A stretch of 64,000 nt of DNA from G965225705 sp965225705 (lineage in GTDB: Bacteria; Pseudomonadota; Alphaproteobacteria; Caulobacterales; Maricaulaceae), in assembly GCA_965225705.1 (NCBI GenBank), contig OZ245325.1:1426001-1490000 (forward strand), in the 5' to 3' direction. A model generated the notes under the pieces. The model saw only the letters and a program-made list of their open reading frames with translations. It was not told where the DNA came from and searched no databases. Made by a program: the position numbers and the translations under genes. Numbering within the stretch: the stretch's first letter is position 1; each line of letters starts with the position of its first letter. Below are positions 44,996-54,236 of this stretch, in pieces.

Positions 44996-45184
44996 CCGAT
45001 TCTTTCAAACCCTTAATATATACTGAGGACCATGCCTGGTATGGGATTTTTTATCTTATGCCAGGCCAAATTTTCTTATCAAAGATTATATTCTCTTTTT
45101 GGATGGGTAAGATAACCTTTACATCTCAGAACATACTCTCTCTTCCTTAAAATACATTCTCTTTAGTGAACAGGGCAGGAAGGC

Positions 45185-46666
45185 ATGAATCTCTTTCTTG
45201 GACGGGGGAAGACCCCTCAAAACCTTCTTCTTAAACAGGCCAATCGTCATGGTCTTATTGCAGGGGCCACAGGAACGGGCAAAACAGTAACCCTCCAGAT
45301 TATGGCTGAAGGCTTTTCCCGTGCGGGGGTTCCTGTCTTCGCAGTAGATGTCAAAGGTGATCTCTCAGGTCTTGCCGCGGCAGGCTCATCAGACTCCAGG
45401 CTCCATGATAAACTTTTGGCACGCGCCCAAAAAATTGGCCTTAAAGACTATGCGTATGAGGCCTCCCCCACTGTTTTTTGGGATGTTTATGGCGAAAAAG
45501 GCCATCCTGTACATACGACGTTGTCTGATATGGGCCCCCTTCTGCTTGCACGTCTTTTTGACCTCAGTGAAACCCAGACAGGGGTTTTACATATCGCTTT
45601 TGCTTTTGCCGATGACGAGGGGCTTTTACTTCTTGATTTAAAGGATTTGCGTGCACTTCTTGCTTTTTTAGCTGAGCATAAAGACGATATTGCCAAAAAA
45701 TATGGTCTGGTCCACACCACATCTGTCAGTGCCATTCAGCGCAAGCTTCTCTCCTGGGAACGTGAAGGCGCAAAAGGCTTTTTTGGAGAACCAGCCCTGA
45801 ATTTACAGGACTTTATGCGCTGTGACCTTCAAAACAAAGGTATCATCAATCTTTTAGATGCCACACGCCTTATTGAAGCCCCGGGAGCTTATGGCGCTTT
45901 TTTACTCTGGCTTTTATCTGAATTGTTTGAAGAACTGCCTGAAGTGGGCGATCCCGATAAGCCAAAACTTGTCTTTTTCTTTGATGAAGCCCACCTTTTA
46001 TTCAGGAACGCTTCTAAAACCCTGATAGAAAAAATTGAGCAGGTCATTCGCCTTATCCGATCCAAAGGGGTCGGGATTTTCTTTGTGACCCAAAACCCCC
46101 TCGATCTGCCTGAGACTGTTCTGGCACAGTTAGGAACACGTATCCAGCATGCTTTGCGGGCCTACACGCCAAAAGAGCGTAAAGCCGTCAAAGCTGCTGC
46201 ACAGTCTTTTCGCCCTAATCCAGCCTTTGATACGCTGGAAGCTATCACAGATCTCGGTGTTGGCGAAGCCCTGGTTTCCACTTTAGATGACAAAGGTCGC
46301 CCCGGCATGGTGGAGCGCACGCTTATTCGGCCTCCGGCCTCACGGCTTGGTCCTGTCACGCCGGAAGAACGGGACAATCTTATCAACAAAAGTGCCTTAA
46401 AAGGTCGTTATGAAACACTTATAGACAGGGTTTCAGCCTATGAGGTTTTAGCACAGCGTGCTGAAGAGGCTGCCTCTGAAGAGAGTGAGAGCATTTTAGA
46501 AAAAGACCGATCTCAAAAAAAAATCCTGAAAACAGCAAAACGCTCTCCGTCCCGGCGCCAGTCTCCTTTAGAGGCAGCTTTCAAAACAGCCCTCCGCACA
46601 GCCTCCTCCCAGATCACCCGCGCACTTGTGCGTGGCATTTTAGGGAGTTTGACCAAAGGCCGTTAA
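45185..46666 (+). CDS. HerA-like ATPase, DUF853 family
   Basis: The 493-residue protein begins LFLGRGKTPQNLLLKQANRHGLIAGATGTGKTVTL (Walker A, about residues 28-37). Walker B is KLVFFFDEAHLLF. Further motifs are LSDMGPLLLARLFDLSETQTGVLHIAF and VGIFFVTQNPLDLPETVLAQLGTRIQHALRAYTPKERKAVK. This is the DUF853/helicase HerA-like family, which is widespread in proteobacteria; function is not established. A basic, Ser-rich tail ends in RALVRGILGSLTKGR. It is not next to a nuclease gene, so the archaeal HerA-NurA partnership is not implied. The start follows GGGCAGGAAGGC. Confidence 0.88.
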   Translation: MNLFLGRGKTPQNLLLKQANRHGLIAGATGTGKTVTLQIMAEGFSRAGVPVFAVDVKGDLSGLAAAGSSDSRLHDKLLARAQKIGLKDYAYEASPTVFWDVYGEKGHPVHTTLSDMGPLLLARLFDLSETQTGVLHIAFAFADDEGLLLLDLKDLRALLAFLAEHKDDIAKKYGLVHTTSVSAIQRKLLSWEREGAKGFFGEPALNLQDFMRCDLQNKGIINLLDATRLIEAPGAYGAFLLWLLSELFEELPEVGDPDKPKLVFFFDEAHLLFRNASKTLIEKIEQVIRLIRSKGVGIFFVTQNPLDLPETVLAQLGTRIQHALRAYTPKERKAVKAAAQSFRPNPAFDTLEAITDLGVGEALVSTLDDKGRPGMVERTLIRPPASRLGPVTPEERDNLINKSALKGRYETLIDRVSAYEVLAQRAEEAASEESESILEKDRSQKKILKTAKRSPSRRQSPLEAAFKTALRTASSQITRALVRGILGSLTKGR

Positions 46667-46788
46667 ACTCCTGCCCCCTTTCCGGGCTATGATCTTCCTG
46701 ATATGTGTATCCTAACTGTAGTATTGTCCCCTGCCTGCCCTAAACACACATGTTAATCAGATCTGCCCCACCCCAAAAAGGAGTTCCC

Positions 46789-47667
46789 ATGATGAGCAGA
46801 AGGCTAGAAAGGCTTGATCGTGGCCTCATCTCTGTATGTGGAGAACAGGCACGCTCTTTTCTACAAAAACTCCTGACTCAGGACATGAGGAAAGTCAGTC
46901 CAGAACAGACACTTTATAGCGCTCTTTTAACACCTCAGGGAAAAGTGATCACAGATCTTTTCATTTTTCAAACAGAGGAGGACAGCTTTTTTCTGGATCT
47001 TCCTGCCCCCTGTCTTGGGGATGTTCTTGGCCTTTTACGACGTTATTGTCTTCGTGCTCCTGTGAAAATTGAAAGTACAGGCACGCAATGGTCTCTTGCC
47101 GTTTGTCCACCGTCCGGAGACAAAAAAGAAGAAGCCTCCGAAGGGCATAGCTGGACAGAAGGTCAGGCTTATATGTGTTGCGATCCAAGACTTGACGCGC
47201 TTGGATACCGTATCCTGATGCCAAAAAATTATCTGAGGACCACTGAAGAAACCGGAGATTATCAGAGCCGTCTTTTCACTTTAGGTCTTGTAGAACCCGG
47301 TATCGATAACCCCACCTCTGTTTATCCTTTTGATGTCAATCTGGATGCCCTTAAGGCACTGTCTTTTGACAAAGGCTGTTTTGTTGGTCAGGAAGTTGTG
47401 AGCCGTATGAAAAGACGGGGCAATATACGCAAAAGACTATTGCCTTTTAACTATGAAGGCTCTGACTGTGAAGAGGGAGAGCTTACAAACGCCGAAGGTC
47501 TTGTTATAGGGAAAGTCTGGCCTTCACGAACAGAGACCAAAGGCCAGAATCGCGCCCTTATCATGACACGTCTTGACCGTCTTGAAAAATCAGCTTCCTC
47601 CTCCCTGTTTTTAGGAAAAAATCAAGCCTTCCTGACCTGGCCTTTCTGGCTCCCAAAGGGAAACTAA
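46789..47667 (+). CDS. ygfZ: YgfZ/GcvT-fold folate-binding protein
   Basis: From the ATG at 46789 the product is 292 residues. It starts with RLERLDRGLISVCGEQARSFLQKLLTQDM and carries the hallmark FDKGCFVGQEVVSRMKRRG (K-G-C-x-x-G-Q-E). YgfZ uses tetrahydrofolate to help build or repair some Fe-S proteins. The frame is open from 46750, but AAGGAG at 46778-46783 precedes 46789 by five bases. It lies downstream of the HerA-like gene and converges with mltB. Fe-S targets such as serine dehydratase occur in this window. Confidence 0.93.
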   Translation: MMSRRLERLDRGLISVCGEQARSFLQKLLTQDMRKVSPEQTLYSALLTPQGKVITDLFIFQTEEDSFFLDLPAPCLGDVLGLLRRYCLRAPVKIESTGTQWSLAVCPPSGDKKEEASEGHSWTEGQAYMCCDPRLDALGYRILMPKNYLRTTEETGDYQSRLFTLGLVEPGIDNPTSVYPFDVNLDALKALSFDKGCFVGQEVVSRMKRRGNIRKRLLPFNYEGSDCEEGELTNAEGLVIGKVWPSRTETKGQNRALIMTRLDRLEKSASSSLFLGKNQAFLTWPFWLPKGN

Positions 47668-47804
47668 CAAAGCCCCTTAAGGGTGTAAGCTCCCCTGTTT
47701 GGTCTTTATAAAGGTTGTGCACCAAACCTATCACAGCCTTCAAAAGGAAGTACTGCCCTGTGTCCCCTTTGAAGAGGCAAAAGTTCTCCAGAATCCCCTG
47801 TATG

Positions 47805-49163
47805 TTAAGGTTGCACGCCCGCATTTTCTTTTATGAGTCTCTGATAGAGGGAATTTCCGATAAATCCGTCTGGTATGAGCCGGTGTGCTCTCTGATAAGC
47901 CTTTGCAGCCTCACGTGTTTGACGTCCGACAACACCATCAGGAGGGCCGGGATCAAAACCAAGGCTTTTAAGACGTGTTTGAATCTGTTTGACCTCAAAC
48001 CTCTTAAGTGTGCGTTCATGACGGGGCCAGGACTGGACAAGAGAGGGCCGGCCTTTCAGGCGTTCTGCCAGACGACATACAGAAAGTGCATAAGCATCAG
48101 CATTGTTATAACGCTTCACGACATCAAAATTTTTAAAGGTCAGAAAAGCAGGTCCCTGAGCCCCTGCCGGCAGGTAAAGACGTGCCTCCTCAGACAACAA
48201 GTGCTGAGGCCAGGTTTGAACAGGCGTGATTCCCGCCTGCTTCCATATGTCCAGAGAGCGTTTTCTGTTATCCAGGAGGCGAAAATCAAAATTTCCCGGA
48301 AGTCGAACTTCCTCGGCACAGGGAAAACCTTCTTTCCAGCCATGGCTTTTCAAATAAAAAGCTGCTGAGGCCAGAGCATCTCTCTCATCAGACCAGATAT
48401 TTTTGTGGCCATCACCATCATAATCAACGGCATAACGACGATAGCTTGTTGGTATAAACTGAACATGGCCCATAGCCCCTGCCCATGACCCCTTCAGCCA
48501 TGAACGCTCAGCACTTCCGGAAGCCAGAACATCAAAAATGGCGTAAAGCTGCGCCTCTGCAAAAGCACGCTTGCGTTGTTTCATCGCCAGTGTTGCAAGG
48601 GCAGAGACCGTATCATGATTCCCCATAACAGCACCATAATGAGTCTCCAGCCCCCATATAGCCGCCACAATGCTTTTGGGAACACCATAGCGTGTTTCAA
48701 GAGCCTCAAAAAGTACAGTTTTTTCCTCAAGAAGGCGCTGGCCTTTATGAATACGGTTTTTAGACAAACGCTTGTCCATATAGTCCCAGACAGGGGTTGT
48801 AAATTCTGGCTGGCGTTCAAGAAGAGACAAAATTTTAGAATCGGGCCCCACTCCCTCAAAAACCTGATTGAAAAGCCTGACAAAAACACCCTTAGCCAAA
48901 GCACGAGTTCTAAAACTTTTATACCATGCCCCATAGGACAAATCGCCAGGCTTGCTGAGGTTTTTCTCCTGTCTGCTGTCTGCTGGTTTTTTACCTGTCT
49001 TTGCCGGTTGAGCAGGCTTTTGGCCGGAAGACGCCTGCACGGCAGGGCCTGAGCTCCGTTGTGCTGATTTTGAGGCCAGAGTGTGGTGTGAACTCCCACA
49101 GGAGGCAAGCTGAAAAAAGGGAACAAAAACTGCACAACAACGCAAAAGAAAGAAAAAATTCAT
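47805..49163 (-). CDS. mltB: Membrane-bound lytic murein transglycosylase B, with peptidoglycan-binding domain
   Basis: The product is about 452 residues. It has a lipoprotein signal ending in LASCGSS and a low-complexity linker with Ala, Gln, Lys and Pro (residues about 30-75). The SLT_3/MltB catalytic domain carries IVAAIWGLETHYGAVMGNHDT (Glu in WGLETHYG is catalytic) and GAMGHVQFIPTSYRRYAVDYDGDG. A C-terminal PG_binding_1 domain follows (IQTRLKSLGFDPGPPDGVVGRQTREAAKAYQ). It cleaves peptidoglycan with formation of 1,6-anhydro ends. ATG codons at 49169 and 49163 are both possible; AGGA eight bases ahead favours the second. Confidence 0.92.
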   Translation of the reverse strand: MNFFFLLRCCAVFVPFFQLASCGSSHHTLASKSAQRSSGPAVQASSGQKPAQPAKTGKKPADSRQEKNLSKPGDLSYGAWYKSFRTRALAKGVFVRLFNQVFEGVGPDSKILSLLERQPEFTTPVWDYMDKRLSKNRIHKGQRLLEEKTVLFEALETRYGVPKSIVAAIWGLETHYGAVMGNHDTVSALATLAMKQRKRAFAEAQLYAIFDVLASGSAERSWLKGSWAGAMGHVQFIPTSYRRYAVDYDGDGHKNIWSDERDALASAAFYLKSHGWKEGFPCAEEVRLPGNFDFRLLDNRKRSLDIWKQAGITPVQTWPQHLLSEEARLYLPAGAQGPAFLTFKNFDVVKRYNNADAYALSVCRLAERLKGRPSLVQSWPRHERTLKRFEVKQIQTRLKSLGFDPGPPDGVVGRQTREAAKAYQRAHRLIPDGFIGNSLYQRLIKENAGVQP

Positions 49164-49236
49164 CACCATGATCCTGTCTTTTTATTTGAGGAAAGGGGGA
49201 AGCTTTTGAACACAGACCGGGTACCGGGGCAGATTT

Positions 49237-49566
49237 TCAGATTTTTTCTTCATCAAGAATTTCCTGACGGGCCTGATCCTGAAAAAAACTGAGCTTTTCA
49301 CGTAACTCTTTCTCTCCCAGGCCAACCCCCCGGCTTTCACAATCCGTCAAAATCTTGCGGATCATACTCTCATCCCCTTCTTCCTGAAAATTGGCAGCAA
49401 TGACTTCTTTTGCATAGGACTGAGCCTCAGAATCCTTCAGCCCGAAACGCTCAGCCACCCACAAACCTAAAAACTTATTGCGACTGGCTTCTATTTTAAA
49501 AGAACGCTCCTGATCACGGACAAATTTTGTTTCAAATCTTTTTTTACGTTCGTCAAAGGTTGCCAT
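49237..49566 (-). CDS. DUF1476, F1F0-ATPase inhibitor zeta subunit
   Basis: From ATG 49566 the product is 109 residues: MATFDERKKRFETKFVRDQERSFKIEASRN, then GLWVAERFGL and RKILTDCESRGVGL. This matches the alphaproteobacterial DUF1476 family. In Paracoccus denitrificans, the zeta subunit inhibits ATP hydrolysis by the F1 motor through its N-terminal part. GGGGGAG precedes the start; a longer frame from 49590 adds only eight unlike residues. It is divergent from purC across about 190 bases. Confidence 0.9.
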   Translation of the reverse strand: MATFDERKKRFETKFVRDQERSFKIEASRNKFLGLWVAERFGLKDSEAQSYAKEVIAANFQEEGDESMIRKILTDCESRGVGLGEKELREKLSFFQDQARQEILDEEKI

Positions 49567-49758
49567 ACAGACGTCTCCCCCACATATCAATAAACTGAGC
49601 TCACCTTATATAGGTTACAAAAAGAAAACCAGCAAGAAAAGCCTTTTTCCTTCTTGTCTCAGAAGAGGTTCTTTTATAGAGTAGGTGCCTTAAGAGCTGG
49701 CACAGGGATAAGCGTGTATCATGCTCACATTTTCCTAAATTTCCCCCGGGGGTCCTGT

Positions 49759-50532
49759 ATGGTTCGTCGTAACAAGGTCTATGAAGGCAAGGCAAAAATT
49801 CTTTATGAAGGGCCGGAGCCTGGTACACTTATTGCCCATTTTAAAGACGACGTCACTGCGTTTAACAACCAAAAGCATGACACACTTCAGGGTAAGGGCG
49901 TTCTCAATAATCGTATTTCTGAATATATTATGACTCACCTTGCCCATATTGGTGTGCCAACACATTTCATACGTCGTTTGAATATGCGTGAACAGCTTAT
50001 CCGCAAAGTTGAAATTATTCCCTTAGAGGTTGTCTGCCGTAATGTCGCAGCGGGATCTCTGATAAAAAGGCTGGGCCTGAAAGAGGGAGAGCAGCTCCCA
50101 CGCCCCCTGGTTGAACTTTATTATAAAGATGATGGCCTGGGCGATCCTATGGTTTCAGAAGATCATGTCTCAGTCTTTGGCTGGGCATCTTCTGATGAGC
50201 TGGATGATATGATGGCGATAAGCTTACGGGTGAATGACTTTCTGTCTGGCCTTTTTACAGCGGCCGGGATTTTGCTGGTTGATTTTAAACTTGAGTTTGG
50301 GCGCTTTTATCGTGATGAAGGCACAGAACTTGTTCTGGCCGATGAGATTAGTCCTGATTCCTGCCGCCTGTGGGATAAAGATACACACAGAATTCTTGAT
50401 AAAGACCGTTTTCGGCGTGATTTAGGTGAGGTCACAGAAGCTTATACCGAGGTCGCACGTCGCCTGGGCCTCCTCAAAGAATCGTCAACTCTGCAGCCCG
50501 AAGAATCTGAAGATATAAAAAAGAGAGTATAA
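49759..50532 (+). CDS. purC: Phosphoribosylaminoimidazole-succinocarboxamide synthase
   Basis: From ATG 49759 the product is 257 residues, the usual length: MVRRNKVYEGKAKILYEGPEPG, FKDDVTAFNNQKHDTLQGKGVLNN, PLEVVCRNVAAGSLIKRLGLKEG, LVDFKLEFGRFYRDEGTELVLADEISPDSCRLWD (SAICAR synthase signature) and RFRRDLG. The frame extends upstream to 49654, but that part has no family match. It catalyses step 7 or 8 of purine synthesis (CAIR plus aspartate). The gene is one base from purS, so an operon with purS and purQ is clear. Confidence 0.97.
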   Translation: MVRRNKVYEGKAKILYEGPEPGTLIAHFKDDVTAFNNQKHDTLQGKGVLNNRISEYIMTHLAHIGVPTHFIRRLNMREQLIRKVEIIPLEVVCRNVAAGSLIKRLGLKEGEQLPRPLVELYYKDDGLGDPMVSEDHVSVFGWASSDELDDMMAISLRVNDFLSGLFTAAGILLVDFKLEFGRFYRDEGTELVLADEISPDSCRLWDKDTHRILDKDRFRRDLGEVTEAYTEVARRLGLLKESSTLQPEESEDIKKRV

Positions 50533-50533
50533 A

Positions 50534-50776
50534 ATGAAAGCCCTTGTTTATATTCAGTTAAAACCAGCCGTTCTTGACCCGCAGGGTAAGGCCGTTGCCC
50601 AGTCCCTTAAAAGTTTGGGTTTTAACGAAATCGTCCAGGCGCGGCAGGGTAAAATTATTGAGCTTGATCTGAAAGGAACAGATGTGGTCGAAGGACGTCG
50701 CCGTGTCGAAGACATGTGTGAGAAGCTTTTGGCCAACACGGTCATAGAAGACTATACTGTTGACATAACAGCCTGA
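50534..50776 (+). CDS. purS: FGAM synthase subunit PurS
   Basis: The 80-residue protein is a whole PurS: MKALVYIQLKPAVLDPQGKAVAQSLKSLGFNEI and then VRQGK-like ARQGKIIELDLKG, with CEKLLANTVIEDYTVDI. It bridges PurQ and PurL in the split formylglycinamidine synthase and helps channel ammonia. Position one base after purC and before purQ confirms the role; the PurL gene is elsewhere. Confidence 0.95.
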   Translation: MKALVYIQLKPAVLDPQGKAVAQSLKSLGFNEIVQARQGKIIELDLKGTDVVEGRRRVEDMCEKLLANTVIEDYTVDITA

Positions 50777-50844
50777 CAGACTTTCCCGGCGGGAAGAAAT
50801 GCTAACCTTAGAGTCTCCGGACCATAGTTTATAGAGAAAATGTT

Positions 50845-51498
50845 ATGAGATCTGTCATTCTTGTTTTTCCTGGCTCCAACTGTGATCGTGACATAGCCCT
50901 TGCTCTTAAAAAGATGACAGGGCAGCCCCCTTTGATGCTCTGGCATAAGGAAACAGAGCTTCCTCCCTGTGATCTGATTGTGATACCGGGAGGATTTTCT
51001 TATGGCGACTATCTCCGCCCCGGGGCCATAGCGGCCCGTTCTCCCCTCATGGCAGATGTTAGAAAACGTGCTGAAGATGGCGTTTCCATTCTTGGGATAT
51101 GTAACGGTTTTCAAATTCTTACAGAACTTGGTCTCCTCCCCGGGACCCTGATGCGTAATGCATGTCTTCATTTTGTTTGCCAGCCTCAAAAGCTCCTTGT
51201 AGCAAACACAACAACGCGCTTTACAAAAGCCTATCAGGACAAGAAAAACCCCGTCATTCCTATTGCTCACCATGATGGAAATTACCAGGCTGATCAGACG
51301 ACGCTTGAACGTCTTGAAGGGGAAGGCCGTATTGTTTTTCGCTATCAGAACAATCCTAATGGTTCTGCGCGTGACATTGCAGGAATTATCAATAAAAATG
51401 GAAATGTTATCGGCATGATGCCCCATCCGGAGCGTGCTGTTGAACATCAGCATGGCGGCGTAGATGGGCGTGGTTTCTTTGAAAGCCTTACGGCCTGA
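50845..51498 (+). CDS. purQ: FGAM synthase glutaminase subunit PurQ
   Basis: The 217-residue class I glutaminase has VFPGSNCDRDIALAL, GFSYGDYLRPGAIAA and the nucleophile Cys in ILGICNGFQILTELGLLPG. The His and Glu of the triad are in MMPHPERAVEH. It supplies ammonia to PurL. It follows purS by 68 bases in the purC-purS-purQ operon. The length is slightly below that of typical PurQ (about 225). Confidence 0.96.
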   Translation: MRSVILVFPGSNCDRDIALALKKMTGQPPLMLWHKETELPPCDLIVIPGGFSYGDYLRPGAIAARSPLMADVRKRAEDGVSILGICNGFQILTELGLLPGTLMRNACLHFVCQPQKLLVANTTTRFTKAYQDKKNPVIPIAHHDGNYQADQTTLERLEGEGRIVFRYQNNPNGSARDIAGIINKNGNVIGMMPHPERAVEHQHGGVDGRGFFESLTA

Positions 51499-52147
51499 TT
51501 CTATGCCTCGCAATTTTTAAAAAATATAAGATTTTCTTTTCCACCTGTCCTCTCCGGGCTGTTTTCATTTCGGGCAATATTTTTAAAAGGCTCCGGAAGA
51601 TTTATGATAGCTTTACCCGAGCCTAAATTTCTATAAGGAAACCCTTGTTTCAGGCATTTCAAAAAACTTTAAAAATTTCTCTCCTAAAACCTGAAAGAAT
51701 AAGGCTGGTTTTTTTACGTACGGGTGTAAAAATTTTTCTCTTATATTTTTTATTTTCCCCTGCCTTTTACTCCTTCATTCTTCCTAAGAAACCGAGCTGC
51801 AGGAATTGTTGTTAATTGAAGATTTTTTGTCAAAAACACCTTGCATATGAGAATAATAATTAGTAAAATTAGATATAAAGCTCATATAGGAACAACCTGT
51901 TTTTATTCTATTTTTCTTTTCCTGCAAAAAAGATTAAGAGGCATTTTATTATCCTGAAAACTTTTTGATAAGAAGAATATAGGAAACTTACAGGCACGGA
52001 CAGAAAAGCAAAGGGTGTCCTGAGAGATGTTTTAGGTCGCTTTGCTGTCTTGCAAGCTGAGCTTTGTACACATGGGCCCTGAAGAAATGGTAGGGAAAAA
52101 GAAACAGACAAGGTAGAAAATATTTAAAACAGGAAGGCCACACAGCA
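51499..52147. other. Long AT-rich region before the heme operon
   Basis: About 650 bases without a supported gene. A 67-codon minus-strand frame (51908-52111) shows no protein character. A promoter with a Fur-like box lies at 51841-51869, leaving about 270 bases of leader before hmuS. I looked for a HemP/HmuP-like small gene in that leader and did not find one. Confidence 0.45.
51841..51869 (+). promoter_or_regulatory. Predicted promoter of the hmu operon with a Fur-like box in the spacer
   Basis: TTGCAT (51841-51846) and TAAAAT (51864-51869) are separated by exactly 17 bases. The spacer contains GAGAATAATAATTAGTA-like sequence (51849-51867) that by my count matches 13 of 19 positions of the classical Fur box, a location fitting repression by iron-bound Fur. 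AT-richness could produce such a match by chance. Confidence 0.4.
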
Positions 52148-53206
52148 ATGCTCAAAACACTCAAAAAACCGGGAGAAGCCTTACAAAAAGCATGGGAGGC
52201 CTATAAAAAAAACCATCCTCATGCCTATGCCCGCACAGCGGCTGAGGCACTTCATACCTCTGAGGCAGCCCTTATAGCCTGCATGGTGGGAAGAAATTCA
52301 ACACGTCTTTCAGGAAATTTCAGCTCTTTGATTGAAGGTCTGGGCCAGGCCGGCAAAGTGATGGCGCTGACACGTAATCATGATGCTGTTCATGAAACCA
52401 TAGGTGTTTATTCAGGTTTTGGTGGCCATAAAACGCATGGCCTTGTTTTAGGAGATGGGATCGATCTGCGCCTGTTTTGGAGACACTGGCAACACGGTTT
52501 TGCTGTAGAAGATAAGCTTAAGAATGGTCGTCAGCGCCATAGTTTTCAGTTTTTTGATGCCGAAGGGCATGCTGTACATAAGGTTTTTACACGCCCGGAG
52601 ACAGATAAGGCTGTTTGGAATGGCCTGATTGATCGTTTTGCAAGTCCTGACTTCTCACAGGATTTTATCCCGGCGCCCGCGCCTGAGCCTGTCTCCTCTA
52701 AGCCCGATGAAAGCATTGACAGGGAAGGTTTACGGAAGGCATGGATGTCTCTGAAGGATGTTCATGACTTCATCAAAATCCTGAGGAATTTTGAGGTAGA
52801 TCGTACACAAGCTTTCAGGCTTGTGGGAAAGGATTTTGCGTACCCTGTCTCTGTCAATTCTGCGGAGCTCCTTCTTGAAAGATCTGTCTTTAAGAACGTC
52901 CCCCTTATGTGCTTTGTTGGCAATCATGGCTGTATCCAAATTTACACGGGCATACCTAAAAGCCTTAAAAGGGCACGAGGTTTTTTTAATGTTCTTGACC
53001 CTGACTTCCAGCTGCATCTCAGGGAAAACTGTGCTCATTCAGCCTGGGTGGTCCGTAAGCCTACTGTTGATGGTGATGTCTTTTCTCTGGAAATTTTTGA
53101 CAGACAAAACACCCAGATTGTTTCTTTTTTTGGGTCACGAGAGGAAGGAAGAGCTCAACGTCAGAACTGGCGTGATCTCATTACCAGTTTACCACGAAGA
53201 GTGTGA
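52148..53206 (+). CDS. hmuS: Hemin-degrading/heme-transfer factor, HemS/HmuS family
   Basis: The 352-residue protein has the two tandem HemS-like halves: the first with AALIACMVGRNSTRLSG, GKVMALTRNHDAVHETIGVY and LRLFWRHWQHGFAV; the second with AELLLERSVFKNVPLMCFVGNHGCIQIYTG and WVVRKPTVDGDVFSLEIFD. Family members bind cytosolic heme and, in some bacteria, release its iron. It begins the operon hmuS-hmuT-hmuU-hmuV, with 10 bases to hmuT. The start is after GGAAGGCCACACAGCA. Confidence 0.93.
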   Translation: MLKTLKKPGEALQKAWEAYKKNHPHAYARTAAEALHTSEAALIACMVGRNSTRLSGNFSSLIEGLGQAGKVMALTRNHDAVHETIGVYSGFGGHKTHGLVLGDGIDLRLFWRHWQHGFAVEDKLKNGRQRHSFQFFDAEGHAVHKVFTRPETDKAVWNGLIDRFASPDFSQDFIPAPAPEPVSSKPDESIDREGLRKAWMSLKDVHDFIKILRNFEVDRTQAFRLVGKDFAYPVSVNSAELLLERSVFKNVPLMCFVGNHGCIQIYTGIPKSLKRARGFFNVLDPDFQLHLRENCAHSAWVVRKPTVDGDVFSLEIFDRQNTQIVSFFGSREEGRAQRQNWRDLITSLPRRV

Positions 53207-53216
53207 GAAAACGTAT

Positions 53217-54236
53217 ATGCAAAGATTCACTTTACAGTTAAGAAGCAGACTCTCCAGGATTTTTCTATGCCTGTTAGCGGGTTCTCTGCCGTGTTTTTTA
53301 CCTGTTTATGCCCAGTCTGAGGTTGTAAAAAACTCAGTTCCAAAGCGCGTTATAGCTCTTGGAGGAGATATCACAGAGATTGTCTTCAGTCTGGGAGCCT
53401 CTCAGCGTCTTGTTGGCGTAGATTCCACCAGCACTTACCCCCTGCAGGCCAAAGATAAACCTGTTCTTGGCTATCTTCGTGCCCTTAATGCTGAAGGCAT
53501 TCTGGCGCAGAATCCTGACCTTATTCTGGCATCAGCAGATGCAGGCCCCCCCTTTGTTTTTAAACGCCTGGAAGAGGCAGGTGTTCCTGTTATACGCATG
53601 CCTTCCATAAAAGCTTCCCATGAAGATGTAACAGACCTTGTCTCCCAAAAAATTATGATGGTTGCAGGGGCGCTCCACCTTAAAAATAAAGGCCAGATCA
53701 TGGCAGCCAAATTCAAAAAGGCCATGCAAGAGTCAAAAAAACGTGTAAGAGATCGCCTTCAGGCTTCCATGAAAAAAAAACAGGGCAGACAGGGACACCC
53801 CCGCCTTCTTTTTGTTCTGTCCCTGCGGGATGGGGCCCCAATGGCGGCGGGGCGTAAGACCGCAGCAGACGTTATTATCACTCTGGCTGGCGGGAAAAAT
53901 GTTTTCAACCAGTATGAGGGCTATAAACTTCTCTCTTTAGAAGCAGCTGTTGCAACACATCCTGATGCTATCGCCATGATGGAGCATACCCTGACTCAGG
54001 CCGGTGGAGTTGACGCTGTTGCACAGCTTCCGGCCATCGCTGCAACACCTGCCGGAAAAAACAAGCATATTGTTACCATGGAGGGCAATGAACTTTTGAG
54101 CTTTGGTCCCCGCCTTCCTGAAGCCCTCGATCATTTCTCTGCCATGATTTTTGGAGACAACAGAGCACAGGAAAACTCCCAAAAAGAGAAGACAGCATTA
54201 CCACTGGAACGAAGAGAACATGACAACAGCCAGTAG
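53217..54236 (+). CDS. hmuT: Periplasmic heme-binding protein HmuT
   Basis: From ATG 53217 the product is 339 residues with a signal peptide (RIFLCLLAGSLPCFLPVYAQS, cleavage near AQ). The TroA-like fold has VPKRVIALGGDITEIVFSLGASQRLVGVDSTSTYP, with YP at the heme Tyr region, then GYLRALNAEGILAQNPDLILASADAGPP, MAAGRKTAADVIITLAGG and YKLLSLEAAVATHPDAI. The frame is open from 52821, but that is shadow of hmuS. It hands heme from the receptor to HmuUV. Its end overlaps hmuU by 17 bases. Confidence 0.93.
   Translation: MQRFTLQLRSRLSRIFLCLLAGSLPCFLPVYAQSEVVKNSVPKRVIALGGDITEIVFSLGASQRLVGVDSTSTYPLQAKDKPVLGYLRALNAEGILAQNPDLILASADAGPPFVFKRLEEAGVPVIRMPSIKASHEDVTDLVSQKIMMVAGALHLKNKGQIMAAKFKKAMQESKKRVRDRLQASMKKKQGRQGHPRLLFVLSLRDGAPMAAGRKTAADVIITLAGGKNVFNQYEGYKLLSLEAAVATHPDAIAMMEHTLTQAGGVDAVAQLPAIAATPAGKNKHIVTMEGNELLSFGPRLPEALDHFSAMIFGDNRAQENSQKEKTALPLERREHDNSQ

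Noticed and set aside
49654..49758. Upstream extension of purC
   Set aside because: The family start MVRRNKVYEGKAK begins at 49759; the extension is leader sequence.
51908..52111. 67-codon minus-strand frame before hmuS
   Set aside because: Lacks protein features and lies opposite the likely leader of the heme operon.
52821..53216. Long upstream extension of hmuT
   Set aside because: It is an out-of-frame shadow of hmuS; a signal peptide begins at 53217.
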